A stretch of DNA of 64,000 nucleotides from Pseudomonas baltica. GTDB lineage: Bacteria; Pseudomonadota; Gammaproteobacteria; Pseudomonadales; Pseudomonadaceae. The DNA lies in contig NZ_CP134771.1 in assembly GCF_031880315.1 (NCBI RefSeq), forward strand, positions 6,201,001 through 6,265,000. Reading direction: 5' to 3'. The translations under genes were made by a program, and so were the position numbers. Shown in pieces: positions 8,526 through 17,957 of the stretch. The notes beneath the pieces are model-generated. The model had not been told where the DNA came from. It searched no databases and worked only from the letters and a program-made list of their open reading frames with translations. Position 1 is the first letter of the stretch. Each line of letters opens with the position of its first letter.

Positions 8526-9033
8526 GATATACACCTCAATCGCGTAAGTAGGCTGCGCAGACGCATCCATGGCGTCTCTACCGAAGCAGTAAAGCTAATC
8601 CTCGCCAATGCCCTTGTCCAGTGCCGTATGGCCCCCTGTTTGCTGGGTCAAGGGGGCTAGATCAAAGGATGTGAACTATTACCGGAATCTGCCCTGTAGC
8701 GAAGGGGGTTTGCTCGCGAAAACCGCTGATTCCCAAGGAGATGCCGGCGTTGTGCCACCTTTTTTGGCGTCAAGCTGCTTCGCAAAATGGCGGAGTAGGG
8801 TAGTCGGACAACTGGTGATGCAGGAAAGGCATCTACTGGAAGGTATCAATGCCTGTTTAGCCTAACGATTGCGGGTAGACAGGATTGATTCTCATATTGG
8901 CGATACCGTTGCCTTGTCTGCAAAAAAAGAACAACCGGGGATGGATATTCCTATGCTTGTACGATAACTTGTCTCCCATCGCGGCATTGATCGCGACCGT
9001 GTCCAATAAAAATAATCGTGGGAGTACCACTGC
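8526..9033. other. Divergent intergenic region, lipoprotein / gudP
   Basis: No gene recognised. The stretch holds the upstream regions of the lipoprotein gene (minus) and gudP (plus), and a degenerate REP-like segment near 8695-8720 (TAGCGAAGGGGGTTTGCTCG). Close to gudP lies CTTGTACGATAACTTGT (8956-8972), an imperfect TTGT/ATAA symmetry that could be an operator for a GntR- or CdaR-type sugar-acid regulator. A GGGAG ribosome-binding site is at 9020-9024. Confidence 0.4.
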
Positions 9034-10392
9034 ATGCAAGCGTCGAAAAACACGCATGTACGTTATCTGATCCTCTTTCTGTTGTTTGTGGTTACCACGA
9101 TCAACTATGCCGACCGGGCGACCATCGCGATTGCCGGATCGAGCTTGCAGAAAGACCTTGGCATCGATGCCGTCACCCTGGGTTTTGTCTTCTCCGCCTT
9201 TGGCTGGGCCTACGTGCTCGGGCAGATCCCTGGCGGCTGGCTGCTGGACCGCTTCGGTTCGAAGAAGGTCTACGCCATCAGCATCTTCACCTGGTCGGCG
9301 TTTACCCTGTTGCAAGGCTTCGTCGGCTATCTGCCGATGGCCAACGCGGTTATCGCGCTGTTCCTGTTGCGCTTCCTGGTGGGGGCGGCCGAAGCGCCGT
9401 CGTTCCCCGGCAACGCGCGCATCGTCGCGGCCTGGTTCCCAGCGGCGGAACGCGGCACCGCCTCGGCGATCTTCAACTCGGCGCAGTACTTCGCCACAGT
9501 GCTGTTCGCGCCGCTGATGGGCTGGATCGTGCACGCCTTTGGCTGGGAACACGTGTTTGTGGTGATGGGTGCGGCCGGTATAGCGTTCTCGCTGGCGTGG
9601 ATCAAATACATCCACAACCCCAAGGAACACCCGATGATCAGCGCGCAAGAGCTTGAGCACATCGTTCAGGGTGGCGCGGTCGTTGACATGGACAGCGCGC
9701 AGAAGGGCAACAGCGGTCCGAAATGGGGCTACATCAAGCAACTGCTGAGCAACCGCATGATGGCCGGGATTTACCTCGGGCAGTTCTGCATCAACGGCAT
9801 TACCTACTTCTTCCTGACCTGGTTCCCGGTTTACCTGGTGCAGGAGCGCGGCATGACCATCCTCAAGGCCGGCTTCATCGCTTCGTTGCCGGCGATCTGT
9901 GGCTTTATCGGCGGGGTGCTGGGCGGGGTGATTTCCGACTGGCTATTGCGCCGCGGGCATTCGTTGACCCTGGCGCGCAAGTTGCCGATCATCGGCGGCC
10001 TGCTGCTGTCGACCACCATCGTGGCGTGCAACTACGTGCAGCTCGAATGGGTGGTGGTGGGCTTCATGGCTCTGGCGTTCTTCGGCAAGGGCGTGGGTGC
10101 GTTGGGTTGGGCGGTGATGTCCGATACTTCGCCCAAGCAGATCGCCGGGATCAGCGGTGGCCTGTTCAACATGTTCGGCAACCTGGCGTCGATCAGCACG
10201 CCGATCGTCATCGGCTACATCATTTCCACCACGGGCTCGTTCAAATGGGCCTTGGTGTATGTCGGCGCCAATGCGCTGGTGGCGGTGTTCGCCTATCTGG
10301 TGATCGTCGGCCCGATCAAGCGCGTGGAGCTGCGTGATCCAGATGGCAAACTGCTGGTGGAATCGCCTTCGGGCGCTGCACCGGCACACTGA
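9034..10392 (+). CDS. gudP: MFS glucarate/galactarate:proton symporter, GudP-like
   Basis: A 452-residue major facilitator protein of 12 predicted helices in the anion:cation symporter (ACS) family. It begins [20 protein letters not shown], the characteristic opening of GudP/GarP/ExuT transporters, with [12 protein letters not shown] in loop 2-3 and [20 protein letters not shown] in helix 4. It imports hexarates across the inner membrane. The downstream gene is galactarate dehydratase, which supports a hexarate substrate and makes the pair a small catabolic operon. Gap between the two coding regions is about 80 bases. Confidence 0.9.
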   Translation: MQASKNTHVRYLILFLLFVVTTINYADRATIAIAGSSLQKDLGIDAVTLGFVFSAFGWAYVLGQIPGGWLLDRFGSKKVYAISIFTWSAFTLLQGFVGYLPMANAVIALFLLRFLVGAAEAPSFPGNARIVAAWFPAAERGTASAIFNSAQYFATVLFAPLMGWIVHAFGWEHVFVVMGAAGIAFSLAWIKYIHNPKEHPMISAQELEHIVQGGAVVDMDSAQKGNSGPKWGYIKQLLSNRMMAGIYLGQFCINGITYFFLTWFPVYLVQERGMTILKAGFIASLPAICGFIGGVLGGVISDWLLRRGHSLTLARKLPIIGGLLLSTTIVACNYVQLEWVVVGFMALAFFGKGVGALGWAVMSDTSPKQIAGISGGLFNMFGNLASISTPIVIGYIISTTGSFKWALVYVGANALVAVFAYLVIVGPIKRVELRDPDGKLLVESPSGAAPAH

Positions 10393-10474
10393 TACAACGC
10401 TTGGAGTCGGTCAGCCTGTGGGTGACCGACGTTTCACCCGATTCAGCCTGTGCGTCGATAAAAAGGGCCAACCC

Positions 10475-12028
10475 ATGCAACTCATCGAACATTCCGACTC
10501 TCCCCGCTATGTGCGTCTGCACGCAGACGACAACGTCGTGGTAGTGGTCAACGATCAGGGCGTCACCGAAGGCAGCCGTTTTCCCGACGGCCTGACCACT
10601 GTCGAGGGCGTCCCGCAAAGTCATAAAGTGGCGCTGGTAGACATCCCTGAGGGCGGTGCAGTGCGCCGTTACGGCCAGATCATCGGCTATGCCTTGAAAG
10701 ACCTGCGCCAAGGCAGCTGGGTGCAGGAAACCCAGCTGGCGATGCCGTCCGCGCCGCCGCTGGACAGCCTGCCGATGTCCGATGCCGTGCCCGCGCCGCT
10801 GGCTGCGCTTGAAGGCTTTACCTTCGAGGGCTTTCGCAACGCCGATGGCACCGTCGGGACCCGCAACATTCTCGGGATTACCACCACCGTGCAATGCGTG
10901 ACCGGCGTGCTTGATCACGCGGTCAAGCGCATCCGCGAAGAGCTGCTGCCCAAGTACCCCCACGTCGACGACGTCGTGGCCCTGACTCACAGCTACGGCT
11001 GCGGCGTGGCGATCAATGCGCGGGATGCCTATATCCCCATCCGTACCGTGCGCAATCTGGCGCGCAACCCTAATCTGGGTGGCGAAGCGCTGGTCATCAG
11101 CCTGGGCTGCGAGAAGCTGCAGGCCGGTCAGGTAATGCACGAAAACGACAGCTCGGTTGACCTCAGCGATCCGTGGCTGTATCGCCTTCAGGATTCCAGC
11201 CACGGCTTTGTCGAGATGATCGAGCAGATCATGGAACTGGCCGAGACGCGTCTGAAAAAACTCGACCAGCGTCGCCGCGAAACCGTCCCGGCCAGCGAGT
11301 TGATCCTGGGCATGCAGTGCGGCGGCAGCGATGCGTTTTCCGGGATCACTGCCAACCCGGCCTTGGGGTTCGCGTCGGATTTGCTGATTCGCGCGGGAGC
11401 CACGGTCATGTTCTCTGAAGTCACCGAGGTGCGCGACGCTATCTATATGCTCACCTCACGCGCCCAGGACATGGACGTGGCTCAGGCACTGGTGCGCGAG
11501 ATGGACTGGTACGACCAATACCTGGAGCGTGGCGCCGCGGACCGCAGCGCCAATACCACGCCAGGCAACAAAAAGGGCGGGTTGTCGAACATCGTCGAAA
11601 AATCCCTGGGCTCGATCGTCAAATCCGGCAGCAGCGCGATCAACGCGGTGGTCGGGCCTGGCGAGCGGGTCGAACGCAAGGGGTTGATCTTCTGCGCGAC
11701 GCCGGCCAGTGATTTCGTCTGTGGCACCTTGCAGCTGGCCGCCGGGATGAACCTGCATGTGTTCACCACCGGCCGCGGCACCCCGTACGGCCTGGCGATG
11801 GCACCCGTGGTCAAGGTCTCGACGCGCACCGAGCTGGCCGAGCGCTGGCCCGACCTGATCGACGTCGATGCCGGCCGTATAGCCACCGGCCGCGCGACCA
11901 TCGAGGAGCTGGGCTGGGAGTTGTTCCACTACTACCTGGACGTCGCCAGCGGCCGCAAGCAGACCTGGGCCGAGCAGCATCGTCTGCACAACGATATCGT
12001 GCTGTTCAACCCTGCACCGGTGACGTGA
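10475..12028 (+). CDS. garD: Galactarate dehydratase
   Basis: A 517-residue enzyme of the UxaA/GarD family. An N-terminal SAF domain (about residues 10-95) is followed by the large dehydratase domain with [15 protein letters not shown] and [18 protein letters not shown]. GarD removes water from D-galactarate to give 5-dehydro-4-deoxy-D-glucarate, and members are iron-dependent. Length matches E. coli GarD (523). The ATG at 10475 agrees with the family start; the frame is open upstream into gudP. Enzymes for the later steps are not in this window, so they must be encoded elsewhere. Confidence 0.93.
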   Translation: MQLIEHSDSPRYVRLHADDNVVVVVNDQGVTEGSRFPDGLTTVEGVPQSHKVALVDIPEGGAVRRYGQIIGYALKDLRQGSWVQETQLAMPSAPPLDSLPMSDAVPAPLAALEGFTFEGFRNADGTVGTRNILGITTTVQCVTGVLDHAVKRIREELLPKYPHVDDVVALTHSYGCGVAINARDAYIPIRTVRNLARNPNLGGEALVISLGCEKLQAGQVMHENDSSVDLSDPWLYRLQDSSHGFVEMIEQIMELAETRLKKLDQRRRETVPASELILGMQCGGSDAFSGITANPALGFASDLLIRAGATVMFSEVTEVRDAIYMLTSRAQDMDVAQALVREMDWYDQYLERGAADRSANTTPGNKKGGLSNIVEKSLGSIVKSGSSAINAVVGPGERVERKGLIFCATPASDFVCGTLQLAAGMNLHVFTTGRGTPYGLAMAPVVKVSTRTELAERWPDLIDVDAGRIATGRATIEELGWELFHYYLDVASGRKQTWAEQHRLHNDIVLFNPAPVT

Positions 12029-12230
12029 TCGGGCGGGCAGGGCGGCGCATTCGGATCAGGGCGCTGCCTTGTCACCGGGTTTTTTCTGCCGTGGGCGTCC
12101 GCCCAGTTTGCCATTTGCCCCGTAAACGCACCCTCCGTGGCACCGCTTTTTGCCTCGACCTTTTCATTAATGGCATCATGTGCGCCTTTCGCGCCGCAGG
12201 GCGCCGGTTCTGATCTGGAGAAACGCTGTC

Positions 12231-13490
12231 ATGGGCGCGCCGCACACCGCTACCGTCATTCCGCCTGGGTTTGCCTTGCACGGCCAGGTCTCGCCGCCCG
12301 GCTCCAAGTCGATCACCAACCGCGCCTTGCTGCTGGCCGCGTTGGCCAAGGGCACCAGCCGTCTGACTGGTGCGCTCAAGAGCGACGATACCCGGCACAT
12401 GTCCAACGCGCTGCGGGCCATGGGCGTGACTGTCGACGAGCCCGATGACACCACCTTCGTGGTCACCAGCACAGGTCGCCTGCAGGCGCCGAGCGAGGCG
12501 CTGTTTCTCGGCAACGCCGGTACCGCGGTACGGTTCCTGACCGCTGCTGTAGCGACGGTGGATGGCGCGGTGACCCTCGACGGTGACCACTACATGCAAA
12601 AGCGCCCGATCGGCCCGCTGCTCGACGCCCTGCGTGCGGGCGGTGTACGGGTGTCGAGTGCCACCGGCTGCCCGCCAGTATTGGTACAGGGCACCGGCAC
12701 GGTGCCGGCGCGGCAGTTCGAGATCGATGGCGGCCTGTCCAGCCAGTATGTATCCGCCTTGCTGATGCTGGCGGCGTGCGGCGAGTCGGCCATCGACGTC
12801 AAACTGTCGGGTAAGGATATCGGTGCCCGTGGCTACGTCGACCTCACGCTGGCCTGCATGAAGGCCTTCGGCGCGCAGGTGGACGTGGTCGATGACACTA
12901 CCTGGCGTATCGCCGCTACTGGCTACACCGCGTGCGACTACCTGATCGAGCCAGACGCCTCGGCTGCTACCTACTTGTGGGCGGCCCAGGCACTGACCGG
13001 TGGCAAGATCGACCTGGGCATTGCCGAAGCCGATTTCACTCAACCGGATGCCCAGGCCCAAGCGTTCATCGCCGCCTACCCGAACATGCCGGCCGTCATC
13101 AACGGCTCGCAGATGCAGGATGCGGTGCCGACCCTGGCCGTGCTGGCAGCGTTCAACAACACCCCGGTACGGTTCGTCGAGCTGGCCAACTTGCGGGTCA
13201 AGGAGTGCGATCGCGTTCAAGCCCTGTACGACGGACTCAACGCCATCCGTCCGGGGCTGGCAACGGTCGAAGGGGATGACTTGCTGGTGGCGGCTGATCC
13301 GGCATTGGCCGGTACGCGTTGCGATGCCTTGGTCGACACCCACAGCGATCACCGCATCGCCATGTGCTTTGCGTTGGCGGGGTTGAAAGTCAGCGGTATT
13401 CGCTTGCTCGACCCGGAATGCGTCGGCAAGACCTACCCTGAGTACTGGAACGCCTTGCGCTCGCTGGGTGTGACGGTGGAGGTGGCCTGA
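12231..13490 (+). CDS. aroA: Stand-alone 3-phosphoshikimate 1-carboxyvinyltransferase (EPSP synthase)
   Basis: A 419-residue EPSP synthase, the sixth step of the shikimate pathway, joining shikimate-3-phosphate and phosphoenolpyruvate. Motifs: SPPGSKSITNRAL (substrate-binding Lys22 and Arg31), LFLGNAGTAVRFLTA, SGKDIGARGYVD, LRVKECDR and DTHSDHRIAM. ATG 12231 has a GGAG 13 bases upstream. Two things are unusual. Pseudomonas normally carries AroA as the C-terminal half of a fusion with prephenate dehydrogenase, so this free-standing copy is likely extra. Also, the loop reads GTAVRFL instead of GTAMRPL: residue 102 is Phe where E. coli has Pro101, the position linked to glyphosate sensitivity. 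Confidence 0.92.
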   Translation: MGAPHTATVIPPGFALHGQVSPPGSKSITNRALLLAALAKGTSRLTGALKSDDTRHMSNALRAMGVTVDEPDDTTFVVTSTGRLQAPSEALFLGNAGTAVRFLTAAVATVDGAVTLDGDHYMQKRPIGPLLDALRAGGVRVSSATGCPPVLVQGTGTVPARQFEIDGGLSSQYVSALLMLAACGESAIDVKLSGKDIGARGYVDLTLACMKAFGAQVDVVDDTTWRIAATGYTACDYLIEPDASAATYLWAAQALTGGKIDLGIAEADFTQPDAQAQAFIAAYPNMPAVINGSQMQDAVPTLAVLAAFNNTPVRFVELANLRVKECDRVQALYDGLNAIRPGLATVEGDDLLVAADPALAGTRCDALVDTHSDHRIAMCFALAGLKVSGIRLLDPECVGKTYPEYWNALRSLGVTVEVA

Positions 13491-13509
13491 TAGCGACGCC
13501 TGTCAATCC

Positions 13510-13611
13510 CCGTGGGAGCGGGCTCTGACCGCGCATTGCAGCAATACCGCCGGTGGTTATGACGATATCCGGTGCTGCCGATGCCTTCGCGAGCAGAGTT
13601 CGCTCCCACAG
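13510..13611. repeat. Inverted pair of REP elements
   Basis: GTGGGAGCGGGCTCTGACCGCG (from 13513) faces GCGAGCAGAGTTCGCTCCCAC (to 13610), a BIME-like head-to-tail pair in the convergent space between aroA and paoC. It can form a bidirectional stem. Confidence 0.75.
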
Positions 13612-13625
13612 TGATCAGGGTCGTG

Positions 13626-15854
13626 TCAGGTAGCCAATGTGGATTTCAACAAGTCCTCGATCCGCACCGGCAAATCGCGCACCACCACCCCCGTCGCATG
13701 GCGCACCGCATCGGTGATCGCCGCGCTCACTCCCGCCAGGCCGATCTCGCCGATACCCCGTGCGCCCAACGGATTGAGCGTGGTGTCCGGGTAGTCGAGA
13801 AAGGTGATGTCCACCTCCGGGGCATCGGCATGGGTAGTGACGATGTAATCCGCCAGATTGCTGTTCACCGGCTGACCGGTGCGAGGGTCGTATTCAGTCG
13901 CCTCGAACAGCGCCATGCCCACGCCCATCATGATCGCGCCCTCGATCTGATTGCGCCCGGTACGCGGGTTGATGACCTTGCCGCCATCGATCACCGTGAC
14001 CACACGGTTGACCTTCAAACGTGCCATCTCCGGCTCCCAGGTGACCTCGACAAAATGCGCGCCGTAGGAGTGGATCGAGAACTTGTCGTCGACGTCCTTG
14101 CTGCCGGGTGTCTTGCCACTGCCGCTGATGTATTTCATCCGCGCATTGCTCAACAGCTGGCCAACCTCGATACCGCTGGCCGGGTCGCTGCCCTTGGGAT
14201 AAATGCGCATCCGCGCGAAGGTCAGCGCCTCGGCCTGCATGCCATGAAACGGCGGATGTTCTTCGATCGCCACGGCAATGGCTGCATCGATGGCCGCCTG
14301 AGTCGCTTCTTGCACCGCTGGCACCAGCGAACCGGTGGCCATCGAGCCGCCGGACATCGGCCCTGGCGGCAGGCTGCTGTCACCTATGGTCACTTCGATG
14401 CGAGTCAGCGGCAGCCCGGTCAGCTGCGCGACCATCTGCGCCACCACGGTATAGGTACCGGTGCCGATATCCTGAGTGCCGCTCAATACCGTGGCGCCGC
14501 CCTGGCTATCGAACTGCACGGTCGCCTCGGCGGGCAGCGCCTTGGCCATCCAGGTGCAGGCCGCCATGCCCCAGCCGATCACCACGCCGGCGCCATTGCG
14601 CATCGAGCCCGGACGCGGATCTCGCTGCGCCCAGCCAAAGCGCTCGGCACCGGTGGTCAGGCACTCGGTGAGGTGACGCGAGCTGAAGGGCGTGCCGGTG
14701 CTTTCATCGGTGGCCGGCTCATTGATCAGGCGCAGTTGCAGCGGATCGATGTTCAGCGCCACGGCCAGCTCGTTCATGCCCGATTCCAGCGCGTAGAGCC
14801 CAGGCACAGCACCCGGCCCGCGCATCGAGGTGGGCGGAGCGATGTCGCGACGAGCGAACGACCAGGCGGCGCGCAAGTTCGGCGAGCTGTACAGATACCC
14901 CGTGGCTTCGCCGCAGTTTTCCTTGTAGGTGTCCAGCCGCGCGTTGTGAAACAGGTAGTCGTGTTGCACCGACTGCAGCTTGCCGCTGGCATCGGCGCTC
15001 AGGCGGATACGTTGCTGGGTGTTGGTGCGGTGGCCGACGTTGTGGAACATCATCTCGCGGTCGACCACCAGCTTGACCGGGCGCTGTAGTTGACGCGCAG
15101 CAGCCGCGGCCAGCAGCGAATGGCTCCACGGCCACAGCTTGCCGCCAAAACCCGAGCCCAGGTATTCAGTGATGATGCGCATCTGCTCCGGCGCGACGCC
15201 GAGCATCTGCGCCATGACCATGCGGTGATTCATGATCGCCTGAGAGGTCTCGTAGAGCGTGAACTCCTTGCCGTTCCACAGGGCGACCGTGGCATGCAGC
15301 TCGATCGGATTGTGGGCGTGGGGTGGCGTGGTGTAGGTGTGGTCGATCTTCACTGGCGCATTGGCGAAGGCCTTGGTCACATCGCCACGCTCAGTGTCGA
15401 CCGATTCCTTTTCCTCGGCGCTCAAACGCATGGACACGTTGGCCTGGTCGGCGGCGTAGCTGACCTTGACCGCCGCGGCGCCCGCCACGGCTTGCTCGTA
15501 GGTGTTGGCCACCACCAGGGCGACGTACTGGCCATAGTAGGTGATACGGTCATCGGCCAGCGGTGGGCGGGCCTCGTCAGTCTTGCCGCCGCCACTTTGC
15601 TTGCGGTAGACCTGATCGCTGAAATTGCCGGAATGGAACACCTGAATGACACCGGGCATCTGCAGCGCTGCCCCAGGGTCAAGGGCGGTGATGCGTCCGG
15701 TGGTGATGGTGGCGGTCACGGGCACTGCGTGCACCAGGCCCGGGAAGGCGTGGTCGGAGGTGTAGCGGGCCGTGCCGGTGACTTTCTTTGGCCCGTCGAT
15801 GCGGGTAAAGCCGTGGCCGATCACGGCCTCGGCGGTGTTGGATACTGGTGCCAT
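13626..15854 (-). CDS. paoC: Aldehyde oxidoreductase molybdenum-binding subunit (PaoC/YagR-like)
   Basis: A 742-residue molybdopterin-binding large subunit of the xanthine oxidase family. N-terminal hammerhead domain: FTRIDGPKKVTGTARYTSDH. Molybdenum domain: GSGFGGKLWPW, SMRGPGAVPGLYALE-like segment (near residue 345) and the C-terminal GIGEIGLAG carrying the catalytic glutamate. It is the last gene of a three-gene operon with the FAD and 2Fe-2S subunits, about 155 bases after paoB. The trio oxidises aromatic and aliphatic aldehydes in the periplasm in the E. coli model. No paoD/XdhC-type maturation factor follows; the next gene is convergent aroA. Confidence 0.9.
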   Translation of the reverse strand: MAPVSNTAEAVIGHGFTRIDGPKKVTGTARYTSDHAFPGLVHAVPVTATITTGRITALDPGAALQMPGVIQVFHSGNFSDQVYRKQSGGGKTDEARPPLADDRITYYGQYVALVVANTYEQAVAGAAAVKVSYAADQANVSMRLSAEEKESVDTERGDVTKAFANAPVKIDHTYTTPPHAHNPIELHATVALWNGKEFTLYETSQAIMNHRMVMAQMLGVAPEQMRIITEYLGSGFGGKLWPWSHSLLAAAAARQLQRPVKLVVDREMMFHNVGHRTNTQQRIRLSADASGKLQSVQHDYLFHNARLDTYKENCGEATGYLYSSPNLRAAWSFARRDIAPPTSMRGPGAVPGLYALESGMNELAVALNIDPLQLRLINEPATDESTGTPFSSRHLTECLTTGAERFGWAQRDPRPGSMRNGAGVVIGWGMAACTWMAKALPAEATVQFDSQGGATVLSGTQDIGTGTYTVVAQMVAQLTGLPLTRIEVTIGDSSLPPGPMSGGSMATGSLVPAVQEATQAAIDAAIAVAIEEHPPFHGMQAEALTFARMRIYPKGSDPASGIEVGQLLSNARMKYISGSGKTPGSKDVDDKFSIHSYGAHFVEVTWEPEMARLKVNRVVTVIDGGKVINPRTGRNQIEGAIMMGVGMALFEATEYDPRTGQPVNSNLADYIVTTHADAPEVDITFLDYPDTTLNPLGARGIGEIGLAGVSAAITDAVRHATGVVVRDLPVRIEDLLKSTLAT

Positions 15855-15909
15855 GTGGCCTCCGAGGGTCCGCCGCTCAGGGCGAACTGAATCTTGAATG
15901 TGTGCCAGC

Positions 15910-16005
15910 GGTGAGGACCTTTTCGCGAGCAGGCTTTACGCCCACAGTGCGCCCAGCTCCAGCGCCGTACAGGTTGGGACCGGGCTTTGCCTGCGATGCG
16001 GCCAT
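15910..16005. repeat. Degenerate REP pair between paoB and paoC
   Basis: TTTTCGCGAGCAGGCTTTACGCCCACA (from about 15919) and TGGGACCGGGCTTTGCCTGCGA (to about 15997) are decayed REP halves in inverted orientation inside the operon. Such a stem could damp expression of, or stabilise, the transcript between paoB and paoC. Confidence 0.55.
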
Positions 16006-16010
16006 ACGCT

Positions 16011-17015
16011 TCACGCCAGGGCTGCAACGTTGGCCAACGCCTGGGCGACGCAGCGCTTGGCCAGCTCGATCTTGAAGCCGTTTTCGCTCTGTGGCTGGGC
16101 GCCTTTGACGGCCGCTTCCGCCGCCAGTTGCCAGCTCGCGGCCGTGGCCGGGGCGCCGATCAATGCCTGCTCGGCAGCCGTGGCGCGCCACGGCTTGGTG
16201 CCCACGCCGCCCATGGCGATTCGTGCGTGACGCACGCGCCCGCCGTCGATCTGCAGCACCACGGCGGCCGAGGCAAGGGCGAATTCATATGAGGCGCGGT
16301 CACGCAGTTTCAAGTAGCCGGAGCGGCTACCGGAGCGCGGAGCCGGCAGCTCGACATGGGTCACCAGATCGCCCGGCTGCAATACGTTCTCCTTGTCCGG
16401 GGTATCACCCGGCACCAGGAAAAACTCGCCAATCGGCACCACGCGCTCGCCGTCACTGCCACGAATATGCACCTGCGCCTCCAATGCGGTCAGGGCGACA
16501 TTCATGTCCGACGGATTGGTCGCGATGCAATGCTCGCTGGTGCCGAAAATCGCCAAGGTACGGTTGATGCCACCTATCGCCGCGCATCCGCTACCCGGTT
16601 CGCGCTTGTTGCAGGGGCTGTGGTTGTCACGGAAATACGTGCAACGCGTGCGCTGCAGCAGGTTGCCGCCGGTACTGGCCATGTTGCGCAATTGCGCTGA
16701 CGCGCCGGACAGCAGCGCTTGCGACAGCACCGCGTACTCTGCCTTGACCGCCGCGTGCTGCGCCAGGTCGCTGTTGCGCACCAGCGCACCCACCTTGAGG
16801 CCGCCGCCGCTGACGGCGCTGACCTCGGCCAGTGGCAGATGATTGATGTCGACCAACTGCTGGGGATATTCGACCCCCAGCTTCATGAGGTCGGTGAGGG
16901 TGGTGCCGCCGGCGATGAAACGCACGCTGGCGCCTTGTTGTGCGGTCTGGCTGGCAAGCCCGAGGCGGATAGCCTGTTCGGCGCTGCTGGCGCGGTTGAA
17001 AGCGAATGTCTGCAT
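16011..17015 (-). CDS. paoB: Aldehyde oxidoreductase FAD-binding subunit with extra 4Fe-4S motif (PaoB/YagS-like)
   Basis: A 334-residue medium subunit of the molybdenum hydroxylase family. It has the FAD-binding signature FIAGGTTLTDLMKLGVE and the NMASTGGNLLQRTRC segment. The latter runs into a cysteine cluster (RTRCTYFRD, SPCNKREPGSGC) that in E. coli PaoB ligates an additional 4Fe-4S cluster, a feature that separates this subgroup from ordinary xanthine dehydrogenase FAD subunits. It passes electrons from the 2Fe-2S subunit to FAD. It starts 10 bases after paoA. Confidence 0.9.
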   Translation of the reverse strand: MQTFAFNRASSAEQAIRLGLASQTAQQGASVRFIAGGTTLTDLMKLGVEYPQQLVDINHLPLAEVSAVSGGGLKVGALVRNSDLAQHAAVKAEYAVLSQALLSGASAQLRNMASTGGNLLQRTRCTYFRDNHSPCNKREPGSGCAAIGGINRTLAIFGTSEHCIATNPSDMNVALTALEAQVHIRGSDGERVVPIGEFFLVPGDTPDKENVLQPGDLVTHVELPAPRSGSRSGYLKLRDRASYEFALASAAVVLQIDGGRVRHARIAMGGVGTKPWRATAAEQALIGAPATAASWQLAAEAAVKGAQPQSENGFKIELAKRCVAQALANVAALA

Positions 17016-17025
17016 GGCGGGGGCC

Positions 17026-17670
17026 TCAGGCTTTGCGAGTCTGCTGGATGGCAGCGAGGATGTTGGAATAGGCGCCGCAACGGCAGATATTGCCGCTCAT
17101 GGCTTCCTTGATCTCGGCATCCGAGCCGCCGCAAGGCTCCTTGGCCAGCGCCACTGCGGACATGATCTGGCCGCTGGTGCAATAGCCGCATTGATAAGCG
17201 TCGTGCTCGACAAAGGCCGCCTGCATCGGGTGCATCTCGACTGGGGTGCCGAGGCCTTCGATGGTGGTGATTTCGTCGCCCTCGTGCATCAACGCGAAGC
17301 TCAGGCACGAGTTGACCCGCCGACCGTTGACGTGAACGGTGCAGGCGCCGCATTGGCCATGGTCGCAGCCTTTCTTGGTGCCGGTCAGGTGCAGGCGCTC
17401 GCGCAGGGCATCGAGCAGGGTGGTGCGGGGGTCGACGCGCAAGGTCTGGTGTTTGCCGTTGATCACCAGCTTGAGCGGCTGGCTGCCAGGCTCGATGGGC
17501 GCCGCGTCGCGGGGATCGGCGGCGGCTTCGGCCGCCAGCCCGCTGCCCAGTGCCGCTGCGGTGCCGCTTACCCCAATGGCCTGCAGCACTGAGCGCCGCG
17601 ACATGGGCAGTAGCGGGGCGCCTGCTTGAGTGCGATCCGGTTCGACGCGTTCGTGGTTCTTCTTGCTCAT
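17026..17670 (-). CDS. paoA: Aldehyde oxidoreductase 2Fe-2S subunit with Tat signal (PaoA/YagT-like)
   Basis: A 214-residue small subunit with a twin-arginine signal (MSRRSVLQAIGVSGTAAAL, near residue 23) that would export the assembled complex to the periplasm. Two 2Fe-2S modules are visible: CDHGQCGACTVHVNG with the later C, and CGYCTSGQ with NICRCGAY. Length and order fit PaoA. It is the first gene of the paoABC operon. ATG 17670 and ATG 17685 are both possible; I prefer 17670 because family members start with a short lysine-rich stretch. Confidence 0.9.
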   Translation of the reverse strand: MSKKNHERVEPDRTQAGAPLLPMSRRSVLQAIGVSGTAAALGSGLAAEAAADPRDAAPIEPGSQPLKLVINGKHQTLRVDPRTTLLDALRERLHLTGTKKGCDHGQCGACTVHVNGRRVNSCLSFALMHEGDEITTIEGLGTPVEMHPMQAAFVEHDAYQCGYCTSGQIMSAVALAKEPCGGSDAEIKEAMSGNICRCGAYSNILAAIQQTRKA

Positions 17671-17737
17671 GCGAGCGGTCTCCATCAGTACGGTAGGGGG
17701 CTGTCTGTACCTCTAGCGGGTACTGAGCGTGCAGTTC

Positions 17738-17826
17738 TGCGGGAACGGGCTCTGCCCGCGAAGCGCTTGATTGCGGCTGGCCAACGATGCCGTCAAAAGC
17801 TTCGCGGGCAGCGCCCGCTTCCACAG
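17738..17826. repeat. Inverted REP pair upstream of paoA and ligD
   Basis: GCGGGAACGGGCTCTGCCCG (from 17739) and CTTCGCGGGCAGCGCCCGCT (to about 17819) form an inverted pair in the divergent region between paoA and ligD. Apart from this and the promoters, 17671-17957 shows nothing else. Confidence 0.75.
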
Positions 17827-17957
17827 ATCGTGTCGCGTTGTATGTGTTGGTCACGCAAAACCGTACGGGCGTTCCATCGGATGTCGCCGATCAACGGTTT
17901 GAACTCCTGAACGGCTGCCGATTCGCATGGATATGAAGCCGACAACCGAGGTGGGCG

